A DNA stretch of 64,000 nucleotides from Chondrus crispus (GCF_000350225.1 NW_005179222.1:352958-416957), one strand, 5' to 3'; counted from the first letter of the stretch, positions 19,501-32,371 are shown. The notes: generated by a model not told the origin, from the sequence alone. A program made the numbers and translations.

Positions 19501-20387
19501 GCCATGACCTTGCGTTTGCAGCCCTCTTTTCTGGAGTGGAAGTCGAAAGCAAGCAAGTAAAGTCACTCTCAGCAAAGGCACCAGTAGAATTGTCATCTCG
19601 AGAAACGAATGCACTTGGCTTTAAGCCAGTGTTGCGTGACCGAAACCCATCTGGCGGTGCAGGTCGGCGCCCATTCACGTCCTTGCCCCAGCAACGCCCT
19701 GCAGTATGCCCATGTCTATTGCAATTCGTACATTTCATATCGCGTCGAATAGGCATACGATTGACAAGTGCAGGTGTCTATGTGGTGATGAAGCAGATGC
19801 AGTCTTCATGCTTTCTCGTTGTTCTTCTTGCAGCAGACGACTCTTCACAAACTCGAGTCCAAACACTTTATCTTCATTGCCAAGTGCGTCAAGAGCAACA
19901 ATCAGGTTATCGAATCGTGGAGGCAAGCCATTCAACACAGCCATTGCAATTTCTTTATCGTCAATCTCAACACTCATTGACTGCAATCTGGCAGCAAGTT
20001 GCTTCACACGATTGATGAACACGAGCACTTTCTCGGATGGGAGCATGGATACAGTGTAAAAGTCGCGACGAGCGGAAAGTTTGTTGAGCAAAGTATGACG
20101 CTCAAACACATTCAGAATTACTTCCCATGTCTCTTTCGCACTGATCACCGTCGCACATGTTGCAAGTATTCATCAGAAAGCGTGAGTCCGATGACTGCCT
20201 TTGCTTTTGCGTCACCACAGATCCATTTTCTCCGGTCATCTGAGGTCGCATTCTCCGGTATATCATCAAAAACGTATTAATCGACATCTCGGAGAGCAAG
20301 TAGTAGCTAGATTTTCTGCTTCCAGATGTAAAAGTTAGATGCGGTCAGCTTCTCGATTCTGACCGATCCAGAGCTTTGGTCATCCAT
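16520..20387 (-). pseudogene. Copia-1c polyprotein pseudogene
   Basis: A minus-strand copy of the copia-1 polyprotein from ATG 20387 to RNase H, where LTR B interrupts it at the codons for WLRQVV. Gag has a TAG near 20313 (CAG in 1a) and an indel near 20155. Knuckle, protease DSG and DD35E integrase are readable at 19756-18257, then a one-base loss near 18340 shifts the frame. TGG has become TAG near 17816. RT and RNase H are open from 17729 and keep YVDD. RT contains a 51-bp in-frame tandem duplication. It cannot encode a full polyprotein. Confidence 0.92.
17055..17156. repeat. 51-bp in-frame tandem duplication in copia-1c RT
   Basis: Two units, at 17055 and 17106, each begin ACTCAATGTCTTGGC. 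They duplicate 17 residues (VCIGLE-QRYRTAKTLS) just after the palm domain. The other copia-1 copies have one unit. The frame is kept. Confidence 0.9.
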
Positions 20388-21546
20388 TTCGCCGAATGGA
20401 TGTACCCTTCGAGTATACAAGGTCTTCTGTTCCGGGATCCCAAGCCGTTAACCGATAGTCAACACAATGGCAAGCCCACCCGTATAAGAAGTTTGTAGCG
20501 ATTACTCGGAAACGTTCTTGGTGCTTGTTCCCGGCGGAGTGGAACAAGCGTATTCTTCTAAAAATGCCTTAGGGCGCTACCCCTGTATGTCGGCCAGTGC
20601 GGGTCTTTCGACTGTGGTCTAAATCAAACGTGCCACGAGTAAGCACAGCAACTTTGCCTGTAGACGAACCAGGACTTTTGGTCACTACCGCGAACGGTCC
20701 CTGCAACCTAAATCGATTTGTCCAAACTTGATACGGTACTGCCTCAGAGAGGGCTCCCACAACACAAGAATGAAACTGCCTTCGTCGTACTCGTGTGATT
20801 TATTCACAATCACGCCTAAGGTCACCCTCTTCCGTGCGAACTTAATCCAGGTACGCGACCTTATACACGTATAGTGAGAGGTTCAGTGTTTAGGCACGTA
20901 TTATCTTCACCCAGGGGACCGAAGTCGTACCTATAGGGCTAATACCGAAAGCGTTACACACACCGCCGACGCACCTCCCGAAGGCAGAGTGCGGATTGAC
21001 TAGACCAGTACACTGTGATCCTCCCCGAGGATCAGTGTTTCGTCTCTCGACGATTCTTGGTCGGACCCTCGCTCAAGTCAGATTTCCAATGGCACAAGCC
21101 TTTCACCAAGAGCGAAGGTATGTTGATTTCCAAAAACTGAGAACTGACGGACCACTGAGGAATGGGCAGTGCGTTGGCCACTAGGGACTTTCTTCCTCCC
21201 GACTAGTGGAAGGCTCTCCCACAGCTCACACAATGACTGCCAGAAACTGAGAACTGACGGACCACTGAGGAGTTGGCAGTGCGCTGGCCACCAGGGACTT
21301 TCTTCCCTCCGACTAGCGGAAGGCTCACCCACAGCTCACGCAACGACTGCCACGATAAAACTGCAAACACACAAAGTTGATTTCCAAAAACTGAGAACTG
21401 ACGGACCACCAAACTGAAAAATCGGCTGAAACGGTGCTGAAAACAACGGCGAAAACTAAAAAACTGAAAAACCAAACTTGAAAGCGGAGACTGAAACTGA
21501 TACCTTCTTCTTCTGCTTGACGAGCTGAACAAACTGATACTTGAAC
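20388..21546 (-). other. Copia-1c leader, truncated at its primer site
   Basis: Reverse complement of the copia-1 leader, with the GCTTGTTCC hairpin near 20524-20550. Beyond 21110 it diverges into leader-like tandem repeats and ends at 21546. There, GTTCAA (minus) corresponds to the bases just after the primer site of 1a. Its own 5' LTR and primer site are gone, replaced by the LTR of copia-1b in the opposite orientation. No gene is seen. Confidence 0.7.
21131..21409. repeat. Leader tandem repeat, 110-bp unit
   Basis: Copies begin at 21131 and 21241 and partially at 21385, each with AAACTGAGAACTGACGGACC. The first two include GGCCACTAGGGACTTTCTTCC and CCCACAGCTCAC. The CCACAGCTCAC and CTAGGGACT pieces match, in reverse, the end of the copia-1a leader near 7480-7510, so the array is an expansion inside a leader. 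Confidence 0.72.
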
Positions 21547-22484
21547 TGTTGTAATTCTACGACCACATGCTGATATGCATGACACACGACGACAGGTATG
21601 ACACGTGTAAAACAAAAACACTCCACGTGACGAGCTGAGCAAGTTTGATTTTCAACGTGTACACGTGTGATTTCGGTACACGGTTGCACTCTACAGTACT
21701 TCAGGAGCACGATTGGTTTTCGACGTGTACACGTGTGAAATATGTACACGGTTGCGGTGTACTGTACAATCTGAGCATCTTTCATTTTCTCCGCCCGACA
21801 CGTGTATGACCTGGACACATGTCCTCATTACACTGTCGGACGTGTACAGTACGCCTGTAGTCTTGCAGACAAAGTGTAGAACCTTGGTGGCGGGTGCCTG
21901 GCACGTGCCAAATGTTTACAGCGTCCATGGAGTGCAGCACGGGTACAGCAGGACACAAAGATACCGTTGCGCGAGTTTTGAATTCGTAAGGCAAAATGTG
22001 CACTGTTGTAATTGACAGTGGACAGGACCTCACGAGAGATTCAGATTCATAAGGCAACGTGTGCGCTGTAAACAGTCCTTGCAGGATTGATTTGAATTCG
22101 TAAGGCAACGTGTGAGCTGTGAACGTGCCTTACGAATTTGTGCCACGCTGGATTTGGAATAGTAAGGGAATTTGTGCTTTGCTGTGCTTTGTTGTACTGC
22201 CTTACTAATTTCTCCGTCATGACAGTGCTAATTCGTAAGGCGGTTTTCTGTTCTGTTTGTTGGGCCATCGCCAGTTTGGCTGAGTAGCAAGACGGGCACA
22301 TGTGTTAGAGCCAATACATTTGTAGTATGTGTGTCGTAGTGTTTGGTAGTAGAGTTCTAGAAGATTGCAGAAGTGTATAAGTAGTGCCAGAAGTTGGCGA
22401 CTCAAAGTAAATCGGTACCCATTCCTTCAACTTCACCTCATCAACCGTCCTCCGATTTCCGTTGGCCCCGCTGACCTACCATTA

Positions 22485-22498
22485 GGTTATGGGCCCAG
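22485..22498 (+). other. Copia-1b primer binding site
   Basis: GGTTATGGGCCCAG directly after an LTR ending CCATTA. It is the same half-tRNA-iMet complement as in copia-1a, although the LTR terminal bases differ (ATTA here, AGTA there). This places the LTR/PBS boundary between A and GG. Confidence 0.8.
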
Positions 22499-23607
22499 TT
22501 CAACGTTATTGTTCCGCTGTGTGAGTGCTCGTTCTCAGTTTCTGCTGCTGTTTTCGTGTTTGTTTCTGCTGTTGTTCTCGTTTTGGTCTCCGCTGTCGTT
22601 CTCGTTTTGGTTTCTGCTGTCGTTTCCGCCGCCGTTTCATCGCTGCCGCCGTTCGTTTTGTTCTATCGCCGTCTACTTGCTGTCGTTATCATCTTGGTCG
22701 TTCGTCTCCGTCTACCCGCTGTCGTTTCAACTTGGTGGATCTTCTTCGTGTCTGTTGCAGCTTGGTCTTGGCAATCGTTGTGTGAGCTGTGGGTGTAGTC
22801 CCTAGTCGCCAACGTACCATATCAATCCAAGAAGACTGCCCTTCGATCACGCCGGTGATCGTCGTAGCTGCCGATACCCTCGCTCTTGGTGAAAGGCTTG
22901 TGCCATTGGAAATCTGACTTGAGCGAGGGTCCGACCAAGAATCGTCGAGAGACGAAACACTGATCCTCGGGGAGGATCACAGTGTACTGGTCTAGTCGAT
23001 CCGCACTCTGCCTTCGGGAGGTGCGTCGGCGGTGTGGGTAACGCTCTCGGTATTAGCCCTATAGGTACGACTTCGGTCCCCTGGGTGAAGAGAATACGTG
23101 CCTAAACACTGAACCTCTCACTATACGTGTATAAGGTCGCGTACCTTGATTAAGTTCGCACGGAAGAGGGTGACCCAAGGAGTGATTGTGAACAAATCAC
23201 ACGAGTACGACGAAGGCAGTTTCATTCTTGTGTTGTGGGAAACCTCATTGGGGTAGTACCGTATCAAGTTTGGACAAGCCGATTTCGGTTGCAGGGACCG
23301 TTCGCGGTAGTGACCAAAAGTCCTGGTTCGTCTACAGGCAAAGTGTTGTGCTTACTCGTGGCACGTTTGATTTAGTTCACAGTCGAAAGACCCGCACTGG
23401 CCGACATACAGGGGTAGCGCCCTAAGGCATTTTTAAGAAGAATACGCTTGTTCCACTCCGCCGGGAACAAGCACCAAGAACGTTTCCGAGTAATCGCTAC
23501 AAACTTCTTATACGGGTGGGCTTGCCATTGTGTTGACTATCGGTTAACGGCTTGGGATCCCGGAACAGAAGACCTTGTATACTCGAAGGGTACATCCATT
23601 CGGCGAA

Positions 23608-26600
23608 ATGGATGACCAAAGCTCTGGATCGGTCAGAATCGAGAAGCTGACCGCATCTAACTTTTACATCTGGAAGCAGAAAATCCAGCTACTGCTTGCT
23701 CTCCGAGATGTCGATCAATACGTTTTTGATGATATCCCGGAGAATGCGACCTCAGATGACCGGAGAAAATGGATCTGTGGTGACGCAAAAGCAAAGGCAG
23801 TCATCGGACTCACGCTTTCTGATGACTACTTGCAACATGTGCGAGGGTGTAGCAGTGCGAAGGAGACATGGGAAGCAATTCTGAATGTGTTTGAGCGTCA
23901 TACTTTGCTCAATAAACTTGCCGCTCGTCGCGACTTTTACACTGTATCCATGCTCCCATCCGAGAAAGTGCTCGTGTTCATCAATCGTGTGAAGCAACTT
24001 GCTGCCAGATTGCAGTCAATGAGTGTTGAGATTGACGATAAAGAAATTGCAATGGCTGTGTTGAATGGCTTGCCTCCACGTTTCGATAACTTGATTGTTG
24101 CTCTTGACGCACTTGGCAATGAAGATAAAGTGTTTGGACTCGAGTTTGTGAAGAGTCGTCTGCTGCAAGAAGAGCAACGAGAAAGCATGAAGACCGCTTC
24201 TGCTTCATCACCACATGCACCTGCACTTGTCAATCGTATGCCTATTCGACGCGATATGAAATGTACGAATTGCAATAGACATGGGCATACTGCAGGGCGT
24301 TGCTGGGGCAAGGACGTGAATGGGCGCCGACCTGCACCGCCAGATGGGTTTCGGTCACGCAACACTGGCTTAAAGCCAAGTGCATTCGTTTCTCGAGATG
24401 ACAATTCTACTGGTGCCTTTGCGGAGAGTGACTTTACTTGCTTGCTTTCGACTTCCACTCCAGAAAAGAGGGCTGCAAACGCAAGGTCATGGCTTGTCGA
24501 TTCCGGTTGCAGCGCTCACATTACGTTTGATCGCGCTTTGTTCGTTACGTATGAACAGATGCAATCTGGATCAGTCGAGATGGGCACGAAGGCTAGAGCT
24601 AATGTCGCTGGTCGCGGCGAGGTAGAATTCATGTTGAACGTCAACGGTAGTCCCCATCCTTGCAAATTGTCAAACGTTTTGCATGTCCCTGATTTCGGAT
24701 ACTCGCTACTGTCTGTTAGCCAAATGGTTTCAAAGGGTTTGCAAGTGTCATTTGAAAATGAAAAATGCCGCGTTACTGCAGGACCAACTGTAGTTGCCAC
24801 AGCGAGTCAAGTTGGGGATTTGTACATACTTGACGTCATGAATGAAACCTTTTCTGCTCACGTAGTTACCCTGCAGACGCTACCTGAACGCATGGCCGAT
24901 GTTAATGTACAAGGAATCGCATCAATGATTCACAATAATGTGGTAAGTGGCATCAACGTTCGTCAAAGCGATGTCATCAGTGCAATGAATCCGAAGTCTG
25001 ACAATCACTCTCCCATTTGTCCTGCGTGTGTGTTTGGCAAAGCAACGCGATCAGTAATCCCGAAACAGCGATCATCGTCTCGAGCACAGAACTGTCTTGA
25101 CTTGGTACATTCTGACGTTTGCGGTCCGCTCGAAGTACAGTCCATTGGTGGTTCCAGATACTTCATTACATTTGTAGATGATCACTCGAACTGGGTAGTT
25201 GTGTACACGATGAGAAATAAATCTGAGGCGTTTGCAAAATACAAGTTGTATGAAAAGTTGGCTCAAACCCACACTGGTCGCAAAGTAAAGGTGCTTCGCA
25301 CTGATCGAGGGGGAGAGTACTTGTCGACGGAATTCAAGTGGCATTTAGATTTAAACGGTACGAAGCACCAACTCACAACGGCATACACCCCTGAAGAAAA
25401 CGGTGTTGCTGAACGTTTAAATCGAACTTTGATTGATCTTGTCCGCTCAATGCTTTCTCATAAACAGGTCAGTAAGCGATTCTGGGCCGAGGCTCTTGCC
25501 ACTTCGGTATATGTACGTAATCGAGTTACTTCACGCGCTTTGCCCGTTAATACAACTCCGCACCACATTTGGATGAATTCTACTCCAAATGTTGGCCATT
25601 TGCGAGTATTTGGGTCAAAGTGTTGGTATACATTACCAAAATTAGAGCTCCGTAAGCTGGACTTGCGAGCGCGTGAAGCAATGTTTCTTGGGTATTCGCA
25701 ATGCAGTAAGGCATACAAACTTTGGGACGGAGAGTTGAATAAAATTGTTGTGTCACGGGATGTCAAGTTTGATGAATCGACAGGTGGTATGCATGACATT
25801 CCTGCACACGAAGGTGATTCAATCAACTCTGATGTTGACGTTGTACTGCTCGATGGCGACAATGGGAATACAGCTGATACCCCAAATACGGATGAAGTTG
25901 GCTCTGAAGAGGATGAAGTTTCGGAGGAGGTTCTTGAAAACGATGGCGCTCATTCCGTAAGTGAGAATGATGAAGATGAAGATGATGTACCAACTGCCGT
26001 CGAAACTCCGAATGTCACTCCTCCAACTCCGACTCCAGCTGTGCGAAGATCGTCTCGAGTCAGCAGACCTCCCGGATCATGGTGGAGGAGCAACTTTGCA
26101 GCTGCTCTTCTTTCACATGCGCATGTCGCTATTGAAGGTCCCAAGACTTTCAACCAGGCAACCAACGGTCCTAGAGCTGCATTTTGGCAGACCGGCATTG
26201 ACAAAGAACTTGCCTCGCAGACAAAGAATCGGACTTGGAAACTTGTTCCTCGATCTGAGGCGTCAAACATCTTGACATCCCGATGGGTTTTCAATGTCAA
26301 GCAACTGCCTGATGCAAATGGCAATATAGTTGAAAGTGCAAAAGCCAGACTTGTTGCTCGTGGATTCCAGCAAGTGCAAGGTCTTGACTATACTGAGACA
26401 TATGCCCCTGTCATAAAGTTTACCACTATTCGTCTACTTCTTGCCTTAGTTGCTCACTACGACCTAGAACTTCATCAGATGGATGTCGTGCTAAGTATGC
26501 ATCAAAAGTGCTTGAGCGTTTTCGAATGTCAACGTGTAACCCCTCTCTGACTCCAATGGAACAAGGTCACACAACCACGATTTCAACCGAAAACGACTCC

Positions 26601-27302
26601 GAAACAAATGCACCGTATCGTGAGGCAGTGGGATCTCTGATGTACTTGATGGTTGGCACTCGTCCAGACTTGGCATATGCGATTGGAAAGCTTTCTCAAC
26701 ATTCTGCCAACCCATGTGAGTCACAGTGGGCAGGTGTAAAACGAGTAATGCGATACGTGCAAGGGACTCGAAACTTAGGAATCGTGTTTGACAATAAATC
26801 CAAATCGCCGGAGTTGTTTGGCTTCAGTGATGCTGACTGGGCCGGTTGTTCAGACTCTCGCAAGTCGACCAGCGGATATGTTTTCAAGTTCTGCGGTGGA
26901 GCGATCAGTTGGAGTTCCCGGAAACAGACTGTGGTTGCAACTTCGACGTGTGAAGCTGAGTACATTGCACTATGTGAAGCGTGTAAGGAGGCGACTTGGT
27001 TGCGTCAAGTGGTTGCTGATGTTCTTGGACTTGATTCTGATCCCACGATTGTGATGGGGTGTGACAATGCAGGGACTATTTCGTATGCACAGAATGAATC
27101 GGTCAACCGTCGTAACAAACATGTTGATGTGAAATACCACTATGTACGAGATGCAATTAAGAGAAACGTCATTTCTTTGTCACATTGCCCGACCACTTCC
27201 ATGCCTGCAGATATCCTGACGAAAGCACTTGGGCGAGTTCTGTTCCAGAAGTTTGTAGAACTTCTAGGGCTTGCAGTAGCTACTTCTGGTAAAAGCATGT
27301 GA
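23608..27302 (+). pseudogene. Copia-1b polyprotein, 415-bp deletion over the RT active site
   Basis: Starts at ATG 23608 and matches copia-1a through gag, knuckle, protease (DSG) and integrase. In the integrase, TPEENG replaces TPEQNG at 25392-25394; the catalytic D, D and E of DD35E remain. At 26490/26491 bases equivalent to 11196-11610 of copia-1a are missing. This removes YVDD and shifts the frame, so the first frame ends at 26550. RNase H and the tail are open at 26508-27302 in another frame. Without the RT core it depends on other copies for mobility. Confidence 0.93.
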
Positions 27303-28252
27303 TCGAGGGGGAGTGTTGTAATTCTACGACCACATGCTGATATGCATGACACACGACGACAGTATGACACGTGTAAAAGCAAAAACACTCTGCGTGACGA
27401 GCTGAGCAAGTTTCATTTTCAACGTGTACACGTGTGATTTCTGTACACGGTTGCACTCTACAGTACTTCAGGAGCACGTTTGGTTTTCAACGCGTACACG
27501 TGTGAAATATGTACACGGTTGCGGTGTACTGTACAATCTGAGCATGTTTCATTTTTCTTCGCCCGACACGTGTATGACCTGGACACATGTCCTCATTACA
27601 CTGTCGGACGTGTACAGTACGCCTGCAGTCTTACAGACAAAGTGTAGAACCTTGGTGGCGGGTGCCTGGCACGTCCCAAAGGTTTACAGCGTCTATGGAT
27701 TGCAGCACGGGTACAGCAGGTTAAAAAGATACTGTTGCGCGAGTTTTGAATTCGTAAGGCAAAATGTGCACTGTTGTAATTGACAGTGGACAGGACCTCA
27801 CGAGAGATTCAGATTCATAAGGCAACGTGTGCGCTGTAAACAGTCCTTGCAGGATGGATTTGAATTCGTAAGGCAACGTGTGAGCTGTAAACGTGCCTTA
27901 CGAATTTGTGCCACGCTGGATTTGGAATAGTAAGGGAATTTGTGCTTTGCTGTGCTTTGTTGTACTGCCTTACTAATTTCTCCGTCATGACAGTGCTAAT
28001 TCGTAAGGCGGTTTTCTGTTCTGTTTGTTGGGCCATCGCCAGTTTGGCTGAGTAGCAAGACGGGCACATGTGTTAGAGCCAATACATTTGTAGTATGTGT
28101 GTCGTAGTGTTTGGTAGTAGAGTTCTAGAAGATTGCAGAAGTGTATAAGTAGTGCCAGAAGTTGGCGACTCAAAGTAAATCGGTACCCAATCCTTCAACT
28201 TCACCTCATCAACCGTCCTTCGATTTCCCTTTGCCCCGCTGACCTTCCAGTA

Positions 28253-29197
28253 TGCACATGTGCATTCTCAAGGTATTGCTTCGATGATTCGTGAAAATGT
28301 GGTAAGTGGAGTCAAACTACTTGGTAATGAGGCTAACAAAATCAACAGTACTGACAATGATTGCATCTCTGAAAAATGTTCTGCGTGCGTCTACGGCAAA
28401 GCCACTCGATCTGTAATCCCAAAGGAGCAGTCCTCGAGGCGGGCATACTTCTGTCTAGACTTAGTTCACTCTGATGTTTGTGGCCCCTTAGAGGTGCAGT
28501 CCATTGGTGGTGCCAGGTACTTCATTACCTTCATAGATGATCACTCAAACTGGTCAGTAGTGTACCCTGTGCACCATAAATCGGAAGCATTTGAACGATG
28601 CAAAATGTTTGCACAACTTGCTCAGACTCACACTGGTCGCAAGATCAAAGTGCTTCGCACCGATCGAGGTGGTGAGTATCTGTCCACGGAGTTTAAGTCT
28701 TTTCTGATTGCAAATGGTACTCAGCATCAAATGACGACCGCGTACACACCGGAGCAAAATGGCGTCGCCGAGCGACTGAACAGAACTTTGGTAACTTGGT
28801 GCGCTCCATGCTAGCGCACAAGAAAGTGACAAAGGGGTTCTGGGCAGAAGCACTTGCCAATGCAGTGTACGTTCGAAATCGAGTCACGTCACGTGCCATT
28901 CCCCCCAAGATGACCCCATACCACTTATGGATGAAATGTGTGCCAAATGTTGGTCATTTTGCGTGTTTTCGGTTCAAAGTGTTGGTATACATTACCAAAA
29001 CACAACATCCAGAAACTTGACGCCCGTGCAAAGGAGGCAATGTTTCTGGGGTATGCTGAAAATACGAAAGCTTACAAGTTGTGAGATGGTGATTTGCACA
29101 AAGTGATCGTATCCAGAGATGTTACTTTTCACGAGTCCACGGGAGGCAAATCTGGTGAACCGACGTATACAAACGAGGAGGCTTCAACTCATGATGA
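28253..29197 (+). pseudogene. Copia-2 integrase fragment, duplicate of 13373-14317
   Basis: Same sequence, same three lesions and same end as the fragment at 13373-14317, offset by exactly 14,880 bases. The integrase finger and DD35E residues are readable before the frameshift near 28792. It lies between the copia-1b 3' LTR and an LTR C, as in the first block. Confidence 0.88.
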
Positions 29198-29894
29198 TAT
29201 AGGAAGGTCAGCGGGGCAGAGGGAAGAAGGATGGTTGAAGGTTGGTGGTGGTTGATGGGAAAAGAAGTTGAGGCCATTTTACTCTTGGTCGCCAACTATC
29301 GGCGCTACTTATAGTCTACGAAATACAGTAAGGGCCATTAGGACTGGTCATGTGGCTCTTCTTCGTGCACTCTCGGTTGTTGATAATGTTTGCACTCTCT
29401 GTCGCTGATAATCAAGTGACTCTCCTTCTTGCACTGTGGGTCGCTGATAATGTTTGCACTCTCTGTCAATGATAATTTGGGACCGTCTGAGAGTCAATAA
29501 TATCTAAATGCACTGTGCTGTAGAGTAGAGACTTTAGTCAACGATTAATGCATTGCAAGTTTTAGAGCAAAAAACGCCGTGACATATATTTCATATGTGT
29601 CACACACGTGTAGGACAAATGTCATACGTGTCATACACGTGTCAAATCAAGAATAATGAAACATGTTCAGAATGTACTGTAGAGTGCCACTGTGTGCAGA
29701 TATTACACGTGTCAACACAAACATGAAGCATGCTCAGAATTGCGAGGAAAGTGCGACTGAACACATAAACGACACGTGTACACGTTGAAAACCAAAGTTG
29801 TTCCGTTTGACGTGCTGCGTGTTTTCGCTTCTACACGTGTCATATCTGTCATTGCGCGTCATACGTGTCAGCATGTGGTCGTACAATTACAACA
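29198..29894 (-). mobile_element. Copia LTR, type C, second copy
   Basis: Matches 14318-15012. It reads identical up to about 29505 and then differs at scattered sites. It starts TGTTGTAATTGTACGACC (minus) at 29894. Unlike the first copy it is not followed by a polypurine tract: the right flank is gypsy-like sequence starting ATGTTTTCCG, so it is a solo or recombined LTR. Confidence 0.82.
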
Positions 29895-30390
29895 ATGTTT
29901 TCCGTGGTGGCGGATTGCCACTGTGGCCAACGCGTGCCACTGGGCGTACGGACGGCGTACTGTACGCCCCTCAGGCGTATTTCTCGCAATTTTAAGAACA
30001 CCCGCATAATCTACGTGCACGGGTGGGCTTGTTGCAGTGGTTGTGGATTGCACTTAGGTGGCGACGTGCCCTTCCGTGGTGTTCTCGTGTGCACGGGTTC
30101 CGACCGTTGCGTGTGCTGTGGCTGTGCGTTTCGCGGCTCGGTTCGAAAAGGGGGCTATTGGCTTCCTCGCGCACTCTGTCGTCCGCCCCGGATCACATTG
30201 GCCCTGACGGGGATTGCTCCCCATTCAGACAGTCCGTACCATCTGGTTCCTTCGTCTTGCGTCCGGGACGTTCGGGAGTCAAATACGGCTTGGCTTCCGA
30301 ACGTCCCCTTGGTCTTTAACCGCAGAGGACTAATTTAACCGAAACGGAGCGGTTGAATGTAGCCGAAAGACACGGTTGAGGGCCCCTTCC
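29895..30390 (-). other. Gypsy-3 3' untranslated region
   Basis: A G+C-rich stretch downstream (minus strand) of the gypsy-3 pol end. GGGCCCTCAACCG just after the stop is shared with gypsy-2 at 51979-51991. A 9-base inverted repeat, ACGTTCGGG/TCCGAACGT-like, lies near 30268-30305. No gene is seen. Confidence 0.5.
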
Positions 30391-30582
30391 TTAATCGTGA
30401 ACGTCCGCGTTCACGTCCGAGGTGAGGCCCCTGCCGGTGCGCCTCCGGAGGCGTTGGGCGTAACGAGACACCAACTCCTCCGGGACGTGAGTCTGTGCGG
30501 TCCAGATGGGCGTGTCGTAATCCGTCCAGTTGATGAGGAACTCCGTAGTTCCGTCCTCCATGGCTCGATGCCGGAGTAGCCG
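30391..30582 (-). pseudogene. Gypsy-3 integrase C-terminal chromodomain fragment
   Basis: The last 63 codons of a gypsy pol. It is clearly homologous to the end of gypsy-2 integrase (MEDGTTEFLI-W, then HVPEELVSRYAQRLRRRTGR). These residues form a chromodomain, thought to steer chromovirus integration to marked chromatin. The rest is missing: at 30583 the sequence changes to LTR A. Confidence 0.85.
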
Positions 30583-31520
30583 TGTTGAAATTCTACGACC
30601 ACATGCAGACACGCATGACACACAACGACAGGTTTGACAAGTGTAAAATCGAGAACACCCGGCGTGACGAGCTGAGCAAGTTTGAGTTTCAACGTGTACA
30701 CGTCTGATTTCTGTACACGATTGCACTCTACAGTACTTCAGGAGCAAGTTTGGTTTTCAACTTGTACACGTGTGAAATATGTACACGGTTGCACTGTACA
30801 GTACAATCTGAGCATGTTTCATTTTCTCCGCCCGACACGTGTATGACCTGGACACATATCCTCATTACACTGTCGGACGCGTACAGTACACCTGCAGTCT
30901 TACAGACAAAGTGTAGATCCTTAGTGGCGGGTGCCTGGCACGTGCCAAAGGTTTACAGCGTCCATGGAGTGCAGCACGGGTACAGCAGGACAAAAAGATA
31001 CCGTTGCGAGAGTTTTGAATTCGTAAGGCAAAATGTGCACTGTTGTAATTGACAGTGGACAGGACCTCACGAGAGATTCAGATTCATAAGGCAACGTGTG
31101 CGCTGTAAACAGTCCTTGCAGGATGGATTTGAATTCGTAAGGCAACGTGTGAGCTGTAAACGTGCCTTACGAATTTGTGCCACGCTGGATTTGGAATAGT
31201 AAGGGAATTTGTGCTTTGCTGTGCTTTGTTGTACTGCCTTACTAATTTCTCCGTCATGACAGTGCTAATTCGTAAGGCGGTTTTCTGTTCTGTTTGTTGG
31301 GCCATCGCCAGTTTGGCTGAGTAGCAAGACGGGCACATGTGTTAGAGCCAATACATTTGTAGTATGTGTGTCGTAGTGTTTGGTAGTAGAGTTCTAGAAG
31401 ATTGCAGAAGTGTATAAGTAGTGCTAGAAGTTGGCGACTCAAGTAAATCGGTACCCAATCCTTCAACTTCACCTCATCAACCGTCCTTCGAATTCCCTTC
31501 GCCCCGCTGACCTACCATTA
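30583..31520 (+). mobile_element. Copia LTR, type A, joined to copia-2c
   Basis: A 938-bp LTR starting TGTTGAAATTC and ending CCATTA. Left flank is gypsy-3 and right flank is copia-2 starting TGAGCC, the same internal junction as at 5898. There is no target duplication. Its first part (GTAAAATCGAGAACACCCGG) is shared with the solo LTR at 39710. Confidence 0.88.
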
Positions 31521-32371
31521 TGAGCCTCTTGAATCCGCCTCTGTTCAGATGGGAACCAAAGCTAGTGCAAAGGTTGCCGGCCGTGGTGACGTTCACTTGA
31601 AGTTAAATGTAAATGGCCGCATCGAACCGTGCAAGTTGACGGATGTATTGCACGTTCCGGACTTTGCGTTCTCTCTGCTCTCTGTCAGTCGAATGACTGA
31701 ACTTGGACTATAAGTTGGGTTCGAAAATGGAAAAGGCATGGTCAGACGAGGCTCAACTGTAGTGGCGACTGCGACATTGGTTGGAGAACTTTACGTTCTC
31801 GACATCGTCAGTGACATCGGATCTGCACATGCTGCCACTCTGCAAACGTGGCATGAGCGATTTGCACATGTGCATTCTCAAGGTATTGCTTCGATGATTC
31901 GTGGAAATGTGGTAAGTGGAGTCAAACTACTTGGTAATAAGGATAACAAAATCAACAGTACTGACAATGATTGCATCTCTGAAAAATGTTCTGCGTGCGT
32001 CTTTGGCAAAGCCACTCGATCTGTAATCCCAAAGGAGCAGTCCTCGAGGCGGGCATACTTCTGTCTAGACTTAGTTCACTCTGATGTTTGTGGCCCCTTA
32101 GTGGTGCAGTCCATTAGTGGTGCCAAGTACTTCATTACCTTCATAGATGATCACTCAACCTGGTCAGTAGTGTACCCTATGCACCATAAATCGGAAGCAT
32201 TTGAACGATACAAAATGTTTGCACAACTTGCTCAGACTCACACTGGTCGCAAGATCAAAGTGCTTCGCACCGATCGAGGTGGTGAGTATCTGTCCACGGA
32301 GTTCAAGTCTTTTCTGATTGCAAATGGTCCTCAGCATCAAATGACGACCGCGTACACACCGGAGCAAAATG
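31521..32371 (+). pseudogene. Copia-2c fragment, protease to integrase core
   Basis: Gag-less copia-2 sequence as in 5899-6245 plus the integrase portion. It has the shared TAA near 31710, and then an open frame from about 31738 through the zinc finger, HSDVCGPL, RTDRGGEYL and TPEQN. It is interrupted at the last of these by the solo LTR B. The catalytic E codon lies beyond the insertion, at about 33630. Confidence 0.86.

Larger units (their letters stand above)
21547..28252 (+). mobile_element. Copia-1b, internally deleted Ty1/copia element
   Basis: 5' LTR 21547-22484 (938 bp, ends CCATTA), primer site 22485-22498, leader to 23607, broken polyprotein 23608-27302, polypurine tract 27301-27313 and 3' LTR 27314-28252 (ends CAGTA). 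The flanks are TGAAC on the left and TGCAC on the right, so there is no exact target duplication. The right flank is the same copia-2 site as for copia-1a. Recombination between copies is the likely origin. Confidence 0.9.
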
